A stretch of DNA of 51,797 nt, taken from NCBI GenBank assembly GCA_022826205.1, contig JAJDVJ010000185.1:55661-107457 (forward strand), written 5' to 3'. The notes beneath the pieces were generated by a model. That model did not search any database. It saw only the letters and a list, made by a program, of their open reading frames with translations, and was not told where the DNA came from. Made by a program: the position numbers and the translations under genes. Below, piece after piece: positions 36,063 through 45,196 of this stretch; positions within the stretch are counted from its first letter, which is position 1; the number at the start of each line of letters is the position of its first letter. The stretch comes from Silicimonas sp. GTDB taxonomy: Bacteria; Pseudomonadota; Alphaproteobacteria; Rhodobacterales; Rhodobacteraceae.

Positions 36063-36746
36063 CTAGTAGTCAGCGACGTTGTCGATATCGAAATTGTAGA
36101 GCTTGCGGGCCGAGCCGTAGCGCCGGAACTCCTCCGGCCTGGCATGCAGGTCCGCCCGTTCAAGCAAGTCCTTGAGGATGCCAACATGCTCAGGCAGCAC
36201 TTCCTTTTCCACGCAGTCCGCGCCAAGGCTCTTGACCGAACCACGCACAAACAGCCGCGCCTCGTAGATCGAGTCGCCGAGCGCGTCACCCGCATCGCCG
36301 CATACGACGAGATTCCCGGCCTGCGCCATGAAGGCCGACATGTGCCCGACATTGCCGTGCACCACGATGTCGATTCCCTTCATTGATATGCCGCAGCGCG
36401 AGGAGGCGTTGCCCTTGATGACCAACAGCCCGCCGTGACCCGTTGCGCCCGCATACTGGCTGGCATCGCCCTCGACCACGACGGAACCCGACATCATGTT
36501 TTCTGCGACACCGGGACCTACCGAGCCTTCGACCCTGATGGCCGCCCCCTGGTTCATCCCTGCACAATAGTACCCGGTCGAGCCCTTGATGGTGACTTCG
36601 AGCGGCGCATCCAACCCCACGGCAATCGCATGGCTGCCCCGTGGGTTCACAACTTCCCAGCTAACCTGGTTGGTTTCCTCGTGCTGCGCATGCAGAATGG
36701 AATTCAGCCCTCGAAGTCCCTTTTCGGTGAGATCATATGTCTGCAT
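36063..36746 (-). CDS. mgsB: GXGXG domain protein, N-methylglutamate synthase subunit B type (GlxC-like)
   Basis: A 227-residue right-handed beta-helix protein (GXGXG motif family, as in the C-terminus of glutamate synthase). Repeats of G-x-x-G-x-x-x-G turns run from GSTGYYCAGMNQGA to VVCGDAGDALGDSIYEA. Well-conserved stretches such as GVAENMMSGSVVVEGDASQ and CGISMKGIDIVVHGNVGHMSAFMAQAG match GlxC/MgsB proteins closely. It should be the structural partner that joins the amidotransferase and FMN subunits. The ATG at 36746 follows the mgsA stop directly (TGAGATG) with GGAG upstream. Confidence 0.88.
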   Translation of the reverse strand: MQTYDLTEKGLRGLNSILHAQHEETNQVSWEVVNPRGSHAIAVGLDAPLEVTIKGSTGYYCAGMNQGAAIRVEGSVGPGVAENMMSGSVVVEGDASQYAGATGHGGLLVIKGNASSRCGISMKGIDIVVHGNVGHMSAFMAQAGNLVVCGDAGDALGDSIYEARLFVRGSVKSLGADCVEKEVLPEHVGILKDLLERADLHARPEEFRRYGSARKLYNFDIDNVADY

Positions 36747-36747
36747 C

Positions 36748-37644
36748 TCAATGACTCCAGAAGTAGACGGTCGCGGGTTCAGGCTCCCATACGCTTGCAT
36801 CTTCAATTCCCGGAAGGCTCACCAGCGCCCGGTATTCGCTTCCAAAGGCCACGTACTGGCTTGTTTCGCCCATCACCGCCGGTTTGCAGGCGATGGGATC
36901 GCGCAACACGCCAAAGCCATCCCTTGTGCCGACGACAAAGGTGAAGAACCCGTCGAGATCCTCCAGAGAACTGTCCAGCGCCTCGCCAAGTGTTGCGCCA
37001 TTCTGCATCTTCCAGGTCAGGTAAGCAGCTCCGACCTCGGTATCATTCATTGACTCGATCCGAACGCCCTTGCGCATGAGCTTGCGGCGCAGGTCGTTGT
37101 GGTTCGAGAGTGAACCGTTGTGCACCAAGCACTGATCCGCCCCTGTGGAATACGGGTGCGCCCCTTCCGTCGTCACCGCGGATTCCGTGGCCATTCGGGT
37201 ATGTCCGATGCCATGCGTGCCTTCCATCCGGGACAGATTGAAACGGTCGGCAACGTCCTTGGGCAGCCCCACCTCCTTGTAGATCTCGATGACTTCACCG
37301 TCGGACATCACCCGTATGCCTGGACGCAATTCGCGAACCGCTTTCCGTGCGGCATGGACCTTGTCTGCAGCCAGTTCCAGCACAGCGTGTGTGTCGACGC
37401 GGCGAATGCCGACCTCCTCGCCTATGGCCTGTCCCAGTTCCGTTGCCAGGTCGTCAAGATCCTGATCAGGTCGGTCCGACTGCACAGTCAGTTTCGACTT
37501 GCCGCGTTCGCCCCTGCCATAGATCGCAATGCCTGCACTGTCCGGTCCCCGATCCGACATGGTTATCAGCATCTCTGTCAGCATTTCGCCTAATTTCGGC
37601 TCGAGCTCCTTGTCCTTTAGGAACAGCCCCACAATCCCGCACAT
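36748..37644 (-). CDS. mgsA: Class II glutamine amidotransferase, N-methylglutamate synthase subunit A type (GlxB-like)
   Basis: A 298-residue Ntn-hydrolase. MCGIVG at the start places the nucleophilic Cys2 directly behind the initiator Met, which fixes the start at 37644; AAGGGA lies nine bases upstream. Further motifs are SDRGPDSAG, GIGHTRMATES and VHNGSLSNH, all of the GATase II glutaminase site. In the N-methylglutamate pathway and in GlxB of rhizobia this subunit is linked to B and C forms of a split glutamate synthase. It is the first gene of the mgsABC-like run, 163 bases after the XRE-cupin regulator gene, with a regulatory sequence in the gap. Confidence 0.9.
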   Translation of the reverse strand: MCGIVGLFLKDKELEPKLGEMLTEMLITMSDRGPDSAGIAIYGRGERGKSKLTVQSDRPDQDLDDLATELGQAIGEEVGIRRVDTHAVLELAADKVHAARKAVRELRPGIRVMSDGEVIEIYKEVGLPKDVADRFNLSRMEGTHGIGHTRMATESAVTTEGAHPYSTGADQCLVHNGSLSNHNDLRRKLMRKGVRIESMNDTEVGAAYLTWKMQNGATLGEALDSSLEDLDGFFTFVVGTRDGFGVLRDPIACKPAVMGETSQYVAFGSEYRALVSLPGIEDASVWEPEPATVYFWSH

Positions 37645-37709
37645 GGATCGAATCCCTTCTTGGCCCAACGGATGAGAGTCTAGCGAATCCCGCATCAAGA
37701 CACTACCCG

Positions 37710-37747
37710 TGAGAAACTTTTTTTCTCAATACGAACTTTTGGTGAGT
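37710..37747. promoter_or_regulatory. Operator-like repeats upstream of mgsA
   Basis: A perfect 7-bp inverted repeat TGAGAAA (37710-37716), spacer CTTTT, TTTCTCA (37722-37728), followed 8 bases later by TTTTGGTGAGT (37737-37747), the same 11-mer as in front of the Rieske gene. Both lie between the regulator gene and mgsA. Confidence 0.5.
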
Positions 37748-37806
37748 GAAACAGGTGCGGTGCACCGAAATCTCAAGTCAAGGCCAGCTTCGTGGAACTT
37801 GCGAGA

Positions 37807-38547
37807 TCAGCGGGATTGCCGATACGAAATCACGGACAGGTACCTTGCCGGCAGCTTGACCAGGACCTCGGGACCGTGCGGCGCGTCCGCGTCAAAAAAC
37901 AGGGTATCTCCGGGCTTCAGGGAGAAGATCCTGTCACCGTGGCGATAGTCGACTTCGCCTTCCAGCATGTACAGCATCTCGATTCCGTCGTGCTGGAAAG
38001 TCGGGAACACGTCCGACTGTTCAGCCAACGTGATCAGGTAAGGCTCGACCACAACCCCGCTGGTGTTGTTTCCGAGATGCCCGAGCAAGTTGTACTGGTG
38101 CCCGGCCCGGGTTCCCGCCCTTTGGGTCTCAACCCCGCTGCCGGATCGAGTCAGGACGGCTTCCCGAGTGTCGTCGAAGCCCGTGAACAACGAGCTGAGA
38201 GGAACATTCAGCACGCTTGCGAGGCTTTGCAGAGTGGTGAGTGACGGGGAGATCCTGCCGTTCTCGATCTTTGACAGCATTCCCGCTGACAGACCTGTCG
38301 AGGACGCCAGATCAGATACGGTCATTCCCCTCTGATGACGAATTGCGCGCACTTCGCGCCCGATGGCTCGCTCGAGATTCCTGTCGACTCCTTGCCGAAC
38401 CTTGTGCGGGTCCTGTGACAGTTCAGGTTGTCTCACTGCGCACTCGCTCGTCTGTTGGACGTTTGCCACTTGTCCGACAACACGCGGTTTGGAGCAACCC
38501 TCATCTGATAAGAGGGGCGGGCGACGGCAACTCCGGAATGTCGCCAT
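37807..38547 (-). CDS. XRE family regulator with cupin sensor domain
   Basis: A helix-turn-helix domain at about residues 60-116 (RHQRGMTVSDLASSTGLSAGMLSKIENGRISPSLTTLQSLASVL) is joined to a C-terminal cupin_2 barrel (about 165-235) with HDGIEMLYMLEGEVDYRHGDRIFSLKPGDTLFFDADAPHGPE. The cupin holds His residues that could bind a metal or a small ligand. Such regulators precede amine or amino acid catabolic operons. The start shown is the first in-frame ATG; the first 40-50 residues are not conserved, so translation may start later. It lies directly upstream of mgsA on the same strand and is the likely reader of the TTTTGGTGAGT motifs. Confidence 0.85.
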   Translation of the reverse strand: MATFRSCRRPPLLSDEGCSKPRVVGQVANVQQTSECAVRQPELSQDPHKVRQGVDRNLERAIGREVRAIRHQRGMTVSDLASSTGLSAGMLSKIENGRISPSLTTLQSLASVLNVPLSSLFTGFDDTREAVLTRSGSGVETQRAGTRAGHQYNLLGHLGNNTSGVVVEPYLITLAEQSDVFPTFQHDGIEMLYMLEGEVDYRHGDRIFSLKPGDTLFFDADAPHGPEVLVKLPARYLSVISYRQSR

Positions 38548-38861
38548 GAACTTTCGAAGGAACCTGATATCACATCCTGCATCTTCAAACGCTCAGGTCG
38601 ACGTGCCCAGCCTGTTCGTGGGAGCGGCCTTGCACTGGCCATCTTTTCCAGGCGCCTCCTTTGCGTTGCTCAGGACTGCCTGATTTTCTGGACAATGTGA
38701 TCCATTTGGCGCCAATGATCCCTTCCGAGGTCAGGACAACCGTACTTGCAGCGCCCCGGAATCCTCGAAACCAGACTCAGGAAGTACAGAAAATTGGCTC
38801 ACGTTGGCCAGCCTGATCGGCGCAGCACGCCTGAATGCGGATCTGCTCCCGACACCCTCCC
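38548..38861. other. Intergenic region, nothing recognised
   Basis: Between the regulator gene and the end of the DctM gene. It must contain the regulator promoter. No terminator with a T-run and no small gene is convincing. Confidence 0.4.
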
Positions 38862-41522
38862 CTAGAAGTTCAGGGAGACGTCGCGATGAGCGGCATTGCA
38901 ACCGGAGATGTGCAAAGCCTGATCGCGGCTTAGGCGCTCCTGCTGCCGCGAGCCCACCGTGTCTGAGATGGCCTCAAGATACGCCCGAACGCCAGTTGAC
39001 AGTTCTCCTGCCGCGGCGCGACGCCAATCGATCTGGGCCTCAAACGCCGCCACGGCGCCCGCCCAGTCCTCCGCAGCCTTTTCGCGATCCTCTCGACCCT
39101 CGCGCAGCGACCGGCGCACCTTCGACAGAGCGGAACGAATTTCGTCGGCACCTGCCAGCGCCCCGAACGCGCTGCCGAGCGCCTTGGCGGTCTCTTCCGC
39201 GACGGCCCTGTCGCCAGTCGCCACAAGACTCTGAATGCCGCGCAAGTCGCTTTCCAGCGCAAAGAAGGCATCGTTGGCGTTCACGATGGCGAGGAAGTCG
39301 CGTACTGGTCCGACCGAGCCGTCCGCGGCCCGGCGATAGGCCGCCCGTGCCTTGTCCTCGGCCCGAACCAGGGAGCTGAACTGGGTGTAGACTTCGTCCC
39401 AGCCCTCCGGCAAAGTCGCGGCGAGTTCCGCACGCTCGGTCTCCGTTTCCGCGACTCTCTCTTCCAGCCGCACCTTGCGGTCGGCCTCGTCCTCGGATGT
39501 CAGGAAGCTTGCCTGTTTGGTCAGTTCCTTGATCTCGTGATCAAGGTCGCGGATCTGCTTTTCGATGAATCTCACCCGCCGATGCTGCGGGCGATATCCG
39601 CCCGTGGCAGCGACCACCTCGTCATGGGCGACCCAGGCACTGTCAAGATGGCCAATGGCGACTTCCGCACTGTCAAATGCACCCGCCAGATCGTTGCGCA
39701 CGCCGCGCGGCAGGAACGACAGATCAAGCCCGCGTGCCGTCTCGATGGACGCCAGGACAACCTCACGACTTTCGCCCAGCCGCGCATGGACATAGCCTTC
39801 GAGGCAATGCTGCAGCTTCGGGTTTCTAGGCGGCGGAGCCGTTTCGCCCAGAAGCGAAACGCGGTTCGGCAGATAGTTCACGAGTTGCGGATAGTAGCCG
39901 ACGATTCCAAGCGCAATCAGTTGCAGGCAGATGAAGGCCACGACCCCTTTGTAGATCTGGACAGTCTTCACGTACGACGGCGCGACACCTCTCAGGTAGA
40001 ACAGCGCAAATCCGAATGGAGGCGTCAGGAACGAGGTCTGGATGTTCAACCCGATCATCACGCCAAGCCAGACCGCCGTGATGTTGGCCGTGGGGTCCGC
40101 CAGCAGGATCGGGGCCACGATGGGCACGACGACTACCGCGATCTCGATGAAGTCAAGGAAGAATCCGAGCACGAAAATCACGGCCATGACGATGACAAAC
40201 TGCGTCCAGAACCCGCCCGGCAGAGAGTTCAGAAAGTCCTTCACCAGTTCCTCTCCGCCAAACGCGCGGAATGCCGCAGTCAGCATGGCTGCGCCGAGCA
40301 GGATGATGAACACGAGCGACGTGGTCTTGGCGGTCTCTATCATCACGTCGCGCAGCGTGTTCTCGATCCGAAGGGCGCGGACTCCCGACCAGACCAAGGC
40401 GATCATCACAAGCGTGACGCCGATGCCCCCAAGCCAGACGCCTGTCATGTCTCCGCCCGTGACGATCACTGCCTTGACGTTCGTGTCGTAAGTCGAAAGG
40501 GCAAACGCGATCACGGCAAGCCCGATGATTGCAAGAAGTGCAGGCGCGAACGTGCGGCGGTTCTGCTCCACAAGCCGGTAGCCGGCCATGATCAACGCGC
40601 CGGCTGCGCCGATGGCGCCCGCCTGGTTGACAGTCGCAATGCCTGAAAGGATCGAGCCCAGAACAAGAAAGATCAGGGCCAGCGGCGGAACAAGCGTCAG
40701 CAGCACATTGCCCCAGAATTTCGCATCGCGCGCGCCGTCGTAAGGAACGGCCGGCGCCAGCTTCGGCCGGATCAAGGCGAGCCCGAGGATGAAGATCATG
40801 TACAGCAGCACAAGCACGATGCCCGGCACGAAGGCCCCAAGGAACATCTCGCCCGCGCTCGTGGATGCCACGTCAAAGACCGTGGGCATGGTCAATTCCC
40901 CAGTTGAGTCCTTGTGCAGCGCCTTTCGCGCTGTCGACGCCTGGTCCGAAGCGCTGGCCAGCTGGTCAGCCAGAATGATGAGGACAATGGACGGCGGGAT
41001 GATCTGTCCGAGCGTGCCTGACGCCGCGATTGTTCCCGTTGCAAGCGGCTGGGAGTAGTTGTTGCGCAGCATCGCCGGCAGGGAGATGAGTCCCATTGCA
41101 ACGACGGTTGCACCTACGATCCCCGTCGTGGCCGCGAGCAACGCGCCCACGAAGACCACCGATATGCCAAGCCCTCCCGGCACCGGCCCGAAGAGGCGCG
41201 CCATGGTCACAAGCAGGTCTTCGGCGATCTTCGACCGCTGCAGCATGATACCCATGAAAATGAAGAGCGGAATCGCAATCAGTGTGTCCCGCTCGACCTC
41301 CCAATAGACGCCCCTTAAGTTCGTCACCCCGGCCGTAAGCCACTGCGACGGCCCGCCGGAGTGAAAGAACGCGTCCATGTTGTCGGCAAAAAAGTAGCCA
41401 GAGGCGGCTGCGGCAACGATCGAAATGATCGCTGCGCCCGGCAGTGCGAAGGCAACGGGAAAGCCGGAACCCAAGGCAGCAGCCATGACGAAGATCAGCA
41501 CGGCGAGAAAGAACAGTTCCAT
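38862..41522 (-). CDS. TRAP transporter large permease (DctM type) with long C-terminal coiled-coil tail
   Basis: An 886-residue protein. Residues 1-550 are a multi-span DctM-like permease: ERDTLIAIPLFIFMGIMLQRS, ATTGIVGATVVAMGL, GTIAASGTLGQIIPPSIVLIILA and FLTPPFGFALFYLRG are family signatures. From about residue 555 the protein continues as a soluble, charged region of about 330 residues with several long heptad-like helices (e.g. EKQIRDLDHEIKELTKQ and AETETERAELA) and ends in HRDVSLNF. Usual DctM proteins are 430-450 residues, and large versions are known in Rhodobacterales, but the tail has no named function. The permease transports organic acids with Na+ or H+. It ends the TakP-DctQ-DctM operon. 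Confidence 0.9.
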   Translation of the reverse strand: MELFFLAVLIFVMAAALGSGFPVAFALPGAAIISIVAAAASGYFFADNMDAFFHSGGPSQWLTAGVTNLRGVYWEVERDTLIAIPLFIFMGIMLQRSKIAEDLLVTMARLFGPVPGGLGISVVFVGALLAATTGIVGATVVAMGLISLPAMLRNNYSQPLATGTIAASGTLGQIIPPSIVLIILADQLASASDQASTARKALHKDSTGELTMPTVFDVASTSAGEMFLGAFVPGIVLVLLYMIFILGLALIRPKLAPAVPYDGARDAKFWGNVLLTLVPPLALIFLVLGSILSGIATVNQAGAIGAAGALIMAGYRLVEQNRRTFAPALLAIIGLAVIAFALSTYDTNVKAVIVTGGDMTGVWLGGIGVTLVMIALVWSGVRALRIENTLRDVMIETAKTTSLVFIILLGAAMLTAAFRAFGGEELVKDFLNSLPGGFWTQFVIVMAVIFVLGFFLDFIEIAVVVVPIVAPILLADPTANITAVWLGVMIGLNIQTSFLTPPFGFALFYLRGVAPSYVKTVQIYKGVVAFICLQLIALGIVGYYPQLVNYLPNRVSLLGETAPPPRNPKLQHCLEGYVHARLGESREVVLASIETARGLDLSFLPRGVRNDLAGAFDSAEVAIGHLDSAWVAHDEVVAATGGYRPQHRRVRFIEKQIRDLDHEIKELTKQASFLTSEDEADRKVRLEERVAETETERAELAATLPEGWDEVYTQFSSLVRAEDKARAAYRRAADGSVGPVRDFLAIVNANDAFFALESDLRGIQSLVATGDRAVAEETAKALGSAFGALAGADEIRSALSKVRRSLREGREDREKAAEDWAGAVAAFEAQIDWRRAAAGELSTGVRAYLEAISDTVGSRQQERLSRDQALHISGCNAAHRDVSLNF

Positions 41523-41534
41523 CAGCGTTGATCC

Positions 41535-42527
41535 TCAGTGAGCGACCGGTTCGACATCGCGGTGACCTGGCTCGTCACGCATGTCGGCCACAGCCTCGAA
41601 CAGGTAACTCACGAACTGTATCAGCATGGTGATGGCGAATATCCCGAGAAACGCGGCCATCTGGTACTTGGTGTACATGCCCGCCGTGCCAGTCTGGCTG
41701 ACTTCGAAGTTCCTGACCGGCGAATTGATGATGGCATTGGCCGATCCCATGCCGACAAGGATGATGACCCAGGAAGTCGACATGCCCATCAGGATCGCAC
41801 CCACGGCGTTCACCCTTCCTTTCCGGCGAACGTCGAAGCCCGCATAGAGCACGTCGACGCGCACATGTCCCTCGTCGAGGAGCGTGTAGGCTGAGGAAAA
41901 GAGGAACAGGGCCGCATACCAGTAGCGGACGAGATCACCCATGAGCGCCTGTTCGTAGGAGAAGACGAATCGGGAGAAAACGATCAGCAGTTCCGCAATC
42001 ACGATCAGCAGCGCCAGCCAAATGAAGCCCAGCGAGCGCGAGAATGCCGCCACGACGAACCCGAGGACCGCCAAGGGAAAATGAATCCACGGGCCGATGA
42101 AATGAGATCGTATCAGATCTTGTGCGAGCTTCTCGCCGAAGAGGTGCGGCAGCAGTCCCTCAACCCTGATAAAGGCGATCGTGGCATCTGCTATCCCGGT
42201 GAAAAGCACCGCGAAATAGCAACCGCGGATGAGGTAGGCGTTGAAGTCGCTGATCGCCCTCGCATCATACCGCAACGCACGATCTGGCGTGCGCAACACC
42301 CAGAAAACCGCGACGGCGGCGAAGATTGCGTAGATCGCGACCAGCAGCCACGCACGCCCATCACCGCCAAATGCCTGCGTTGGCTTTGGAAAGCCCCAAC
42401 CCACGATAAGCACGTTGTTGATCATGAAGGCGGCAAGCACGGCAAGCATCGCCCACCCAAACACGCGCGTCACAGGTGCAGGCGTGCCGTGACGAGGCAG
42501 AATGTCTGGATCTGACGCGGTGCTCAT
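41535..42527 (-). CDS. TRAP transporter small permease (DctQ type), enlarged
   Basis: A 330-residue membrane protein, almost twice the usual 160-200 of DctQ. The C-terminal half holds the DctQ core: the motif around RYWYAALFLFSSAYTLLDEGHVRVDVLYAGFDVRRKGRVN is typical, and segments follow on both sides. The N-terminal half adds about three or four extra hydrophobic spans (residues 25-130). It is followed 12 bases later by the DctM gene. The enlarged DctQ and DctM occur together here, as known for TakP-associated systems, so the size seems to be a group feature and not an error. Confidence 0.85.
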   Translation of the reverse strand: MSTASDPDILPRHGTPAPVTRVFGWAMLAVLAAFMINNVLIVGWGFPKPTQAFGGDGRAWLLVAIYAIFAAVAVFWVLRTPDRALRYDARAISDFNAYLIRGCYFAVLFTGIADATIAFIRVEGLLPHLFGEKLAQDLIRSHFIGPWIHFPLAVLGFVVAAFSRSLGFIWLALLIVIAELLIVFSRFVFSYEQALMGDLVRYWYAALFLFSSAYTLLDEGHVRVDVLYAGFDVRRKGRVNAVGAILMGMSTSWVIILVGMGSANAIINSPVRNFEVSQTGTAGMYTKYQMAAFLGIFAITMLIQFVSYLFEAVADMRDEPGHRDVEPVAH

Positions 42528-42660
42528 CAGCCACCCTCCGACTGTCCCGTACCGTGGCGCTAATTGGAATTCACGCTGCCGAACGCGCTTCCATGGAAAA
42601 AGCAGGAGCCGACGTTCCGCCAGCTCCTGCCTTGGTTATCAACCAGTTCCGTTCAAGACC

Positions 42661-43749
42661 TCAGGTCAGGCCAAGTACACGGTTGCGCTGGTTGGAGAAC
42701 TCGATCTCTGCCACTGCCTGCCAAGCACCTATTTCCCTAAGCGCTGCCTGGAAGGCGTCATCAATCTCGGCCGCAAGCGCGGAATGATCTCGGGTCTCGG
42801 CGAACACTTCTTCGGCGGCGCCGCCGAAGGCGTCCCAGACATCGTCGTTGAACGCGCGAACCTGAACACCGTGATCGTTCACGAGGCGTGCGAGGTACTC
42901 TCCGTTGTTGGCCCAGGTTTCCTCAGGCTGAGCAGCATGCTCTTCCAAGCAAGCCGCCGTGATTAGCGCCCGCTCCCAGTCGCTCAGCCCGCCCCACCAG
43001 GAAGCATTCATGCCGAATGCCAAACAGGCACCCGGTTCATGCATTCCGGTGGTGTAGTAGTACTGGGCGGCCTCGTAGAACTTCATGAAGTAGTCGTTGT
43101 AGGGGCCGACCCATTCGGTGGCGTCCACAGCGCCCGACACGAGGTTCTCGTAGATCTGGCCGCCAGGCAGCGAGACCGTAGAAACGCCAAGCTTCGACAT
43201 CACGGTTCCGCCGAGGCCAGGGATACGCATCTTCAGGCCCTGAAGGTCGTCCGGGCTGTTGATCTCCTTGTTGAACCAACCGCCGGCCTGAGCACCGGTC
43301 GACCCGCATGCGACGGCCTTAAGTCCAAATTCACCGGAGATCTTGTCCCAGAGTTCCTGCCCGCCTCTGAACTTGATCCAGGCGTTCCATTCCGAGGTCG
43401 TCATTCCGAACGGAACTGCAGTGAAATAGGCGAAGCCCGGATGTTTCCCGATCCAGTAGTAGTCGGCAGCAATGTAGGCTTGAGAGTTGCCCGAGGACAC
43501 TTCGTCGAACACATCGAACGCTCCAACGCGCTCGCCTGCCGCAAAGTACTCGGTCTGGATGGCTCCCTGGCTCAGTTCGGTAATGCGTGCAGCTAGGCGC
43601 TGGGCGCTCAGTCCAAGACCGGGAAAGTCCCTTGGCCAGGTCGAAACGATGGTGAGGGTGGTTGCGCCTTGCGCGTTCACCATTGGCGCGGCAAGCGCGG
43701 CACCTGCCGTGCCGAGTGCCGCGGATTTCAGAAACTTGCGACGTTGCAT
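42661..43749 (-). CDS. TRAP transporter solute-binding protein, TakP-like (2-oxo acid type)
   Basis: A 362-residue binding protein with a twin-arginine-like signal MQRRKFLKSAALGTAGAALAAPMVNAQ. The mature start LTIVSTWPRDFPGLG and AAGERVGAFDVFDEVSSG match TakP of Rhodobacter, which binds 2-oxo acids with Na+. The conserved MRIPGLGGTVMSKLG and DATEWVGPYNDY segments contain the Arg and Glu/Trp residues that fix the carboxylate. AAGGAAAG lies upstream of the ATG at 43749, the longer frame to 43884 is spurious. It leads the operon with DctQ and DctM downstream. A lactate or 2-oxo acid substrate is likely but unproven. Confidence 0.9.
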   Translation of the reverse strand: MQRRKFLKSAALGTAGAALAAPMVNAQGATTLTIVSTWPRDFPGLGLSAQRLAARITELSQGAIQTEYFAAGERVGAFDVFDEVSSGNSQAYIAADYYWIGKHPGFAYFTAVPFGMTTSEWNAWIKFRGGQELWDKISGEFGLKAVACGSTGAQAGGWFNKEINSPDDLQGLKMRIPGLGGTVMSKLGVSTVSLPGGQIYENLVSGAVDATEWVGPYNDYFMKFYEAAQYYYTTGMHEPGACLAFGMNASWWGGLSDWERALITAACLEEHAAQPEETWANNGEYLARLVNDHGVQVRAFNDDVWDAFGGAAEEVFAETRDHSALAAEIDDAFQAALREIGAWQAVAEIEFSNQRNRVLGLT

Positions 43750-43950
43750 TGTGTGTCTTTCCTTCTGCTGGGTCGTCATAAAGTTGTCAGGACAGGAATG
43801 CCTGTCCATGCAGGACGAGAAAGTAAAGATAAAGCGAAGAGATGCAACCATTTCCTTTGCTGCACTCTTGAAACGACGGCCCACGACTCGAAGCCTGGCA
43901 GTGGCTCTCGGAGCAAGGGAGACGCCTGTCGCCCGCCTTCACGGCGCTCA

Positions 43951-44844
43951 TCAGGATTCAAACTTCCCGGCGAAGAAATCCACCTGTTCCGGCACGAGGG
44001 TGTCGCCCCGACCCATTGAGATCGCCTCTTCGAGCGCCTGCATCGCGCCTTCGGCCATGATCGACTTCACGCCCGCATCCTCGGCCATCTGCCTGTAGTA
44101 GCCGACATCCTTTGCAGCGTTTCGGACCGAAAACGCCAGCAGGTCCGGATTGCCGTCGACCGCATACGCCTTGATGAAGTCCATCATGGCCGACCCCACG
44201 GGTCCCGCGGACATCACGTCATAGACCGCCTGACGATCAACTCCCGTCCTGTCGGCCATGGCGAATGCCTCCGCAAAGGCATTGGACATGCATTGCGCAC
44301 AGAAGTTGTTGATGAGCTTGATGACGTGGCCAGTTCCAGACGCACCAAGGTGAAAGACGTTTTCGCCCAGATCATCCAGCACCGGCCTGACCCGGTCGAA
44401 CGCGGCTCTGTCGCCCGCGCCCATGATGTTCAGAAGACCGTCCCTGGCATGCGTTGGCGTACGCCCGAGCGGTGCGTCCAGATACGCTCCGCCAGCAGAG
44501 GCCACCTCTTCCGCCAACTTGCGGGTGGACCCGGGAAGAGATGTGCCGAAATCGATCACGACCGCTCCCTCTCGGAGGCCGGCGATCACGCCCTGCGACC
44601 CGCGCATGCGGCTTTCGACTTGCGCGGACGTGGCAACGCAAAGCATGACGATATCGCTGGCTTCCGCGACTTCCCTTGCGGTGCCGACTTCCATCGCGCC
44701 ACGCGCGACCGCCGCATCCACGTTTTCGCGTGACCGGTTGGCAATGACAGTCAATGAATGGCCTTGGGACTGAAGGCGCTCAACCATGGCGGATCCCATA
44801 AGGCCGAGGCCTATGAAACCGATTGCGGGCTTGGTCATGTCCAT
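43951..44844 (-). CDS. NAD(P)-dependent oxidoreductase, 3-hydroxyisobutyrate dehydrogenase family
   Basis: A 297-residue beta-hydroxyacid dehydrogenase. The Rossmann motif GFIGLGLMGSAM is at residues 8-19; DAPLGRTPTHARDG replaces the DAPVSGG loop of the substrate site; the catalytic Lys lies in GHVIKLINNFCAQ; and the C-terminal helix has KDVGYYRQMAEDAGV. It would oxidise a 3-hydroxyacid or reduce a semialdehyde. The start is 44844, with a second ATG two codons later. It precedes the TRAP genes by 200 bases on the same strand, so it may use the imported acid. The substrate is not known. Confidence 0.88.
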   Translation of the reverse strand: MDMTKPAIGFIGLGLMGSAMVERLQSQGHSLTVIANRSRENVDAAVARGAMEVGTAREVAEASDIVMLCVATSAQVESRMRGSQGVIAGLREGAVVIDFGTSLPGSTRKLAEEVASAGGAYLDAPLGRTPTHARDGLLNIMGAGDRAAFDRVRPVLDDLGENVFHLGASGTGHVIKLINNFCAQCMSNAFAEAFAMADRTGVDRQAVYDVMSAGPVGSAMMDFIKAYAVDGNPDLLAFSVRNAAKDVGYYRQMAEDAGVKSIMAEGAMQALEEAISMGRGDTLVPEQVDFFAGKFES

Positions 44845-45196
44845 TCACTCCCTGTCACAAAATCGAGGAATGCGCTCGATCGAGCCATTCCGAAGACGCC
44901 CGGTAGCTGCAGCTTCGGACCCGAAATTGCAAGGCGTCCGAATTCTCGCAGCTGCCCGCGGAATATGCAGATCAGTTCATCAATGCACGCCTGCCATTGA
45001 CAGCGCCTCAAACGCTTCGTTGCCGCATGGCGACGTCCATCCCAAATGGGAAAGTCACCTGTGCGGTCCTGTATGCCTGCCCAATGCTGAACTGCCGTTC
45101 GTCGCCAGTCCTGAAACCGGTTCCCTCGCCACCCTGAACATCGCTTGGCGCCCTGACTTGCAAGGCAGGACTTCTGCCGCTGGCCCTGATGTCACT
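44845..45196. other. Intergenic region, nothing recognised
   Basis: This stretch follows the stop of the P450 gene on the minus strand. Frames here are shadows; no RNA gene or clean terminator was found. Confidence 0.35.

Noticed and set aside
39537-40646. 369-residue plus-strand frame inside the DctM gene
   Set aside because: Very rich in His, Arg and Asp and without family features; the minus strand encodes the membrane protein.
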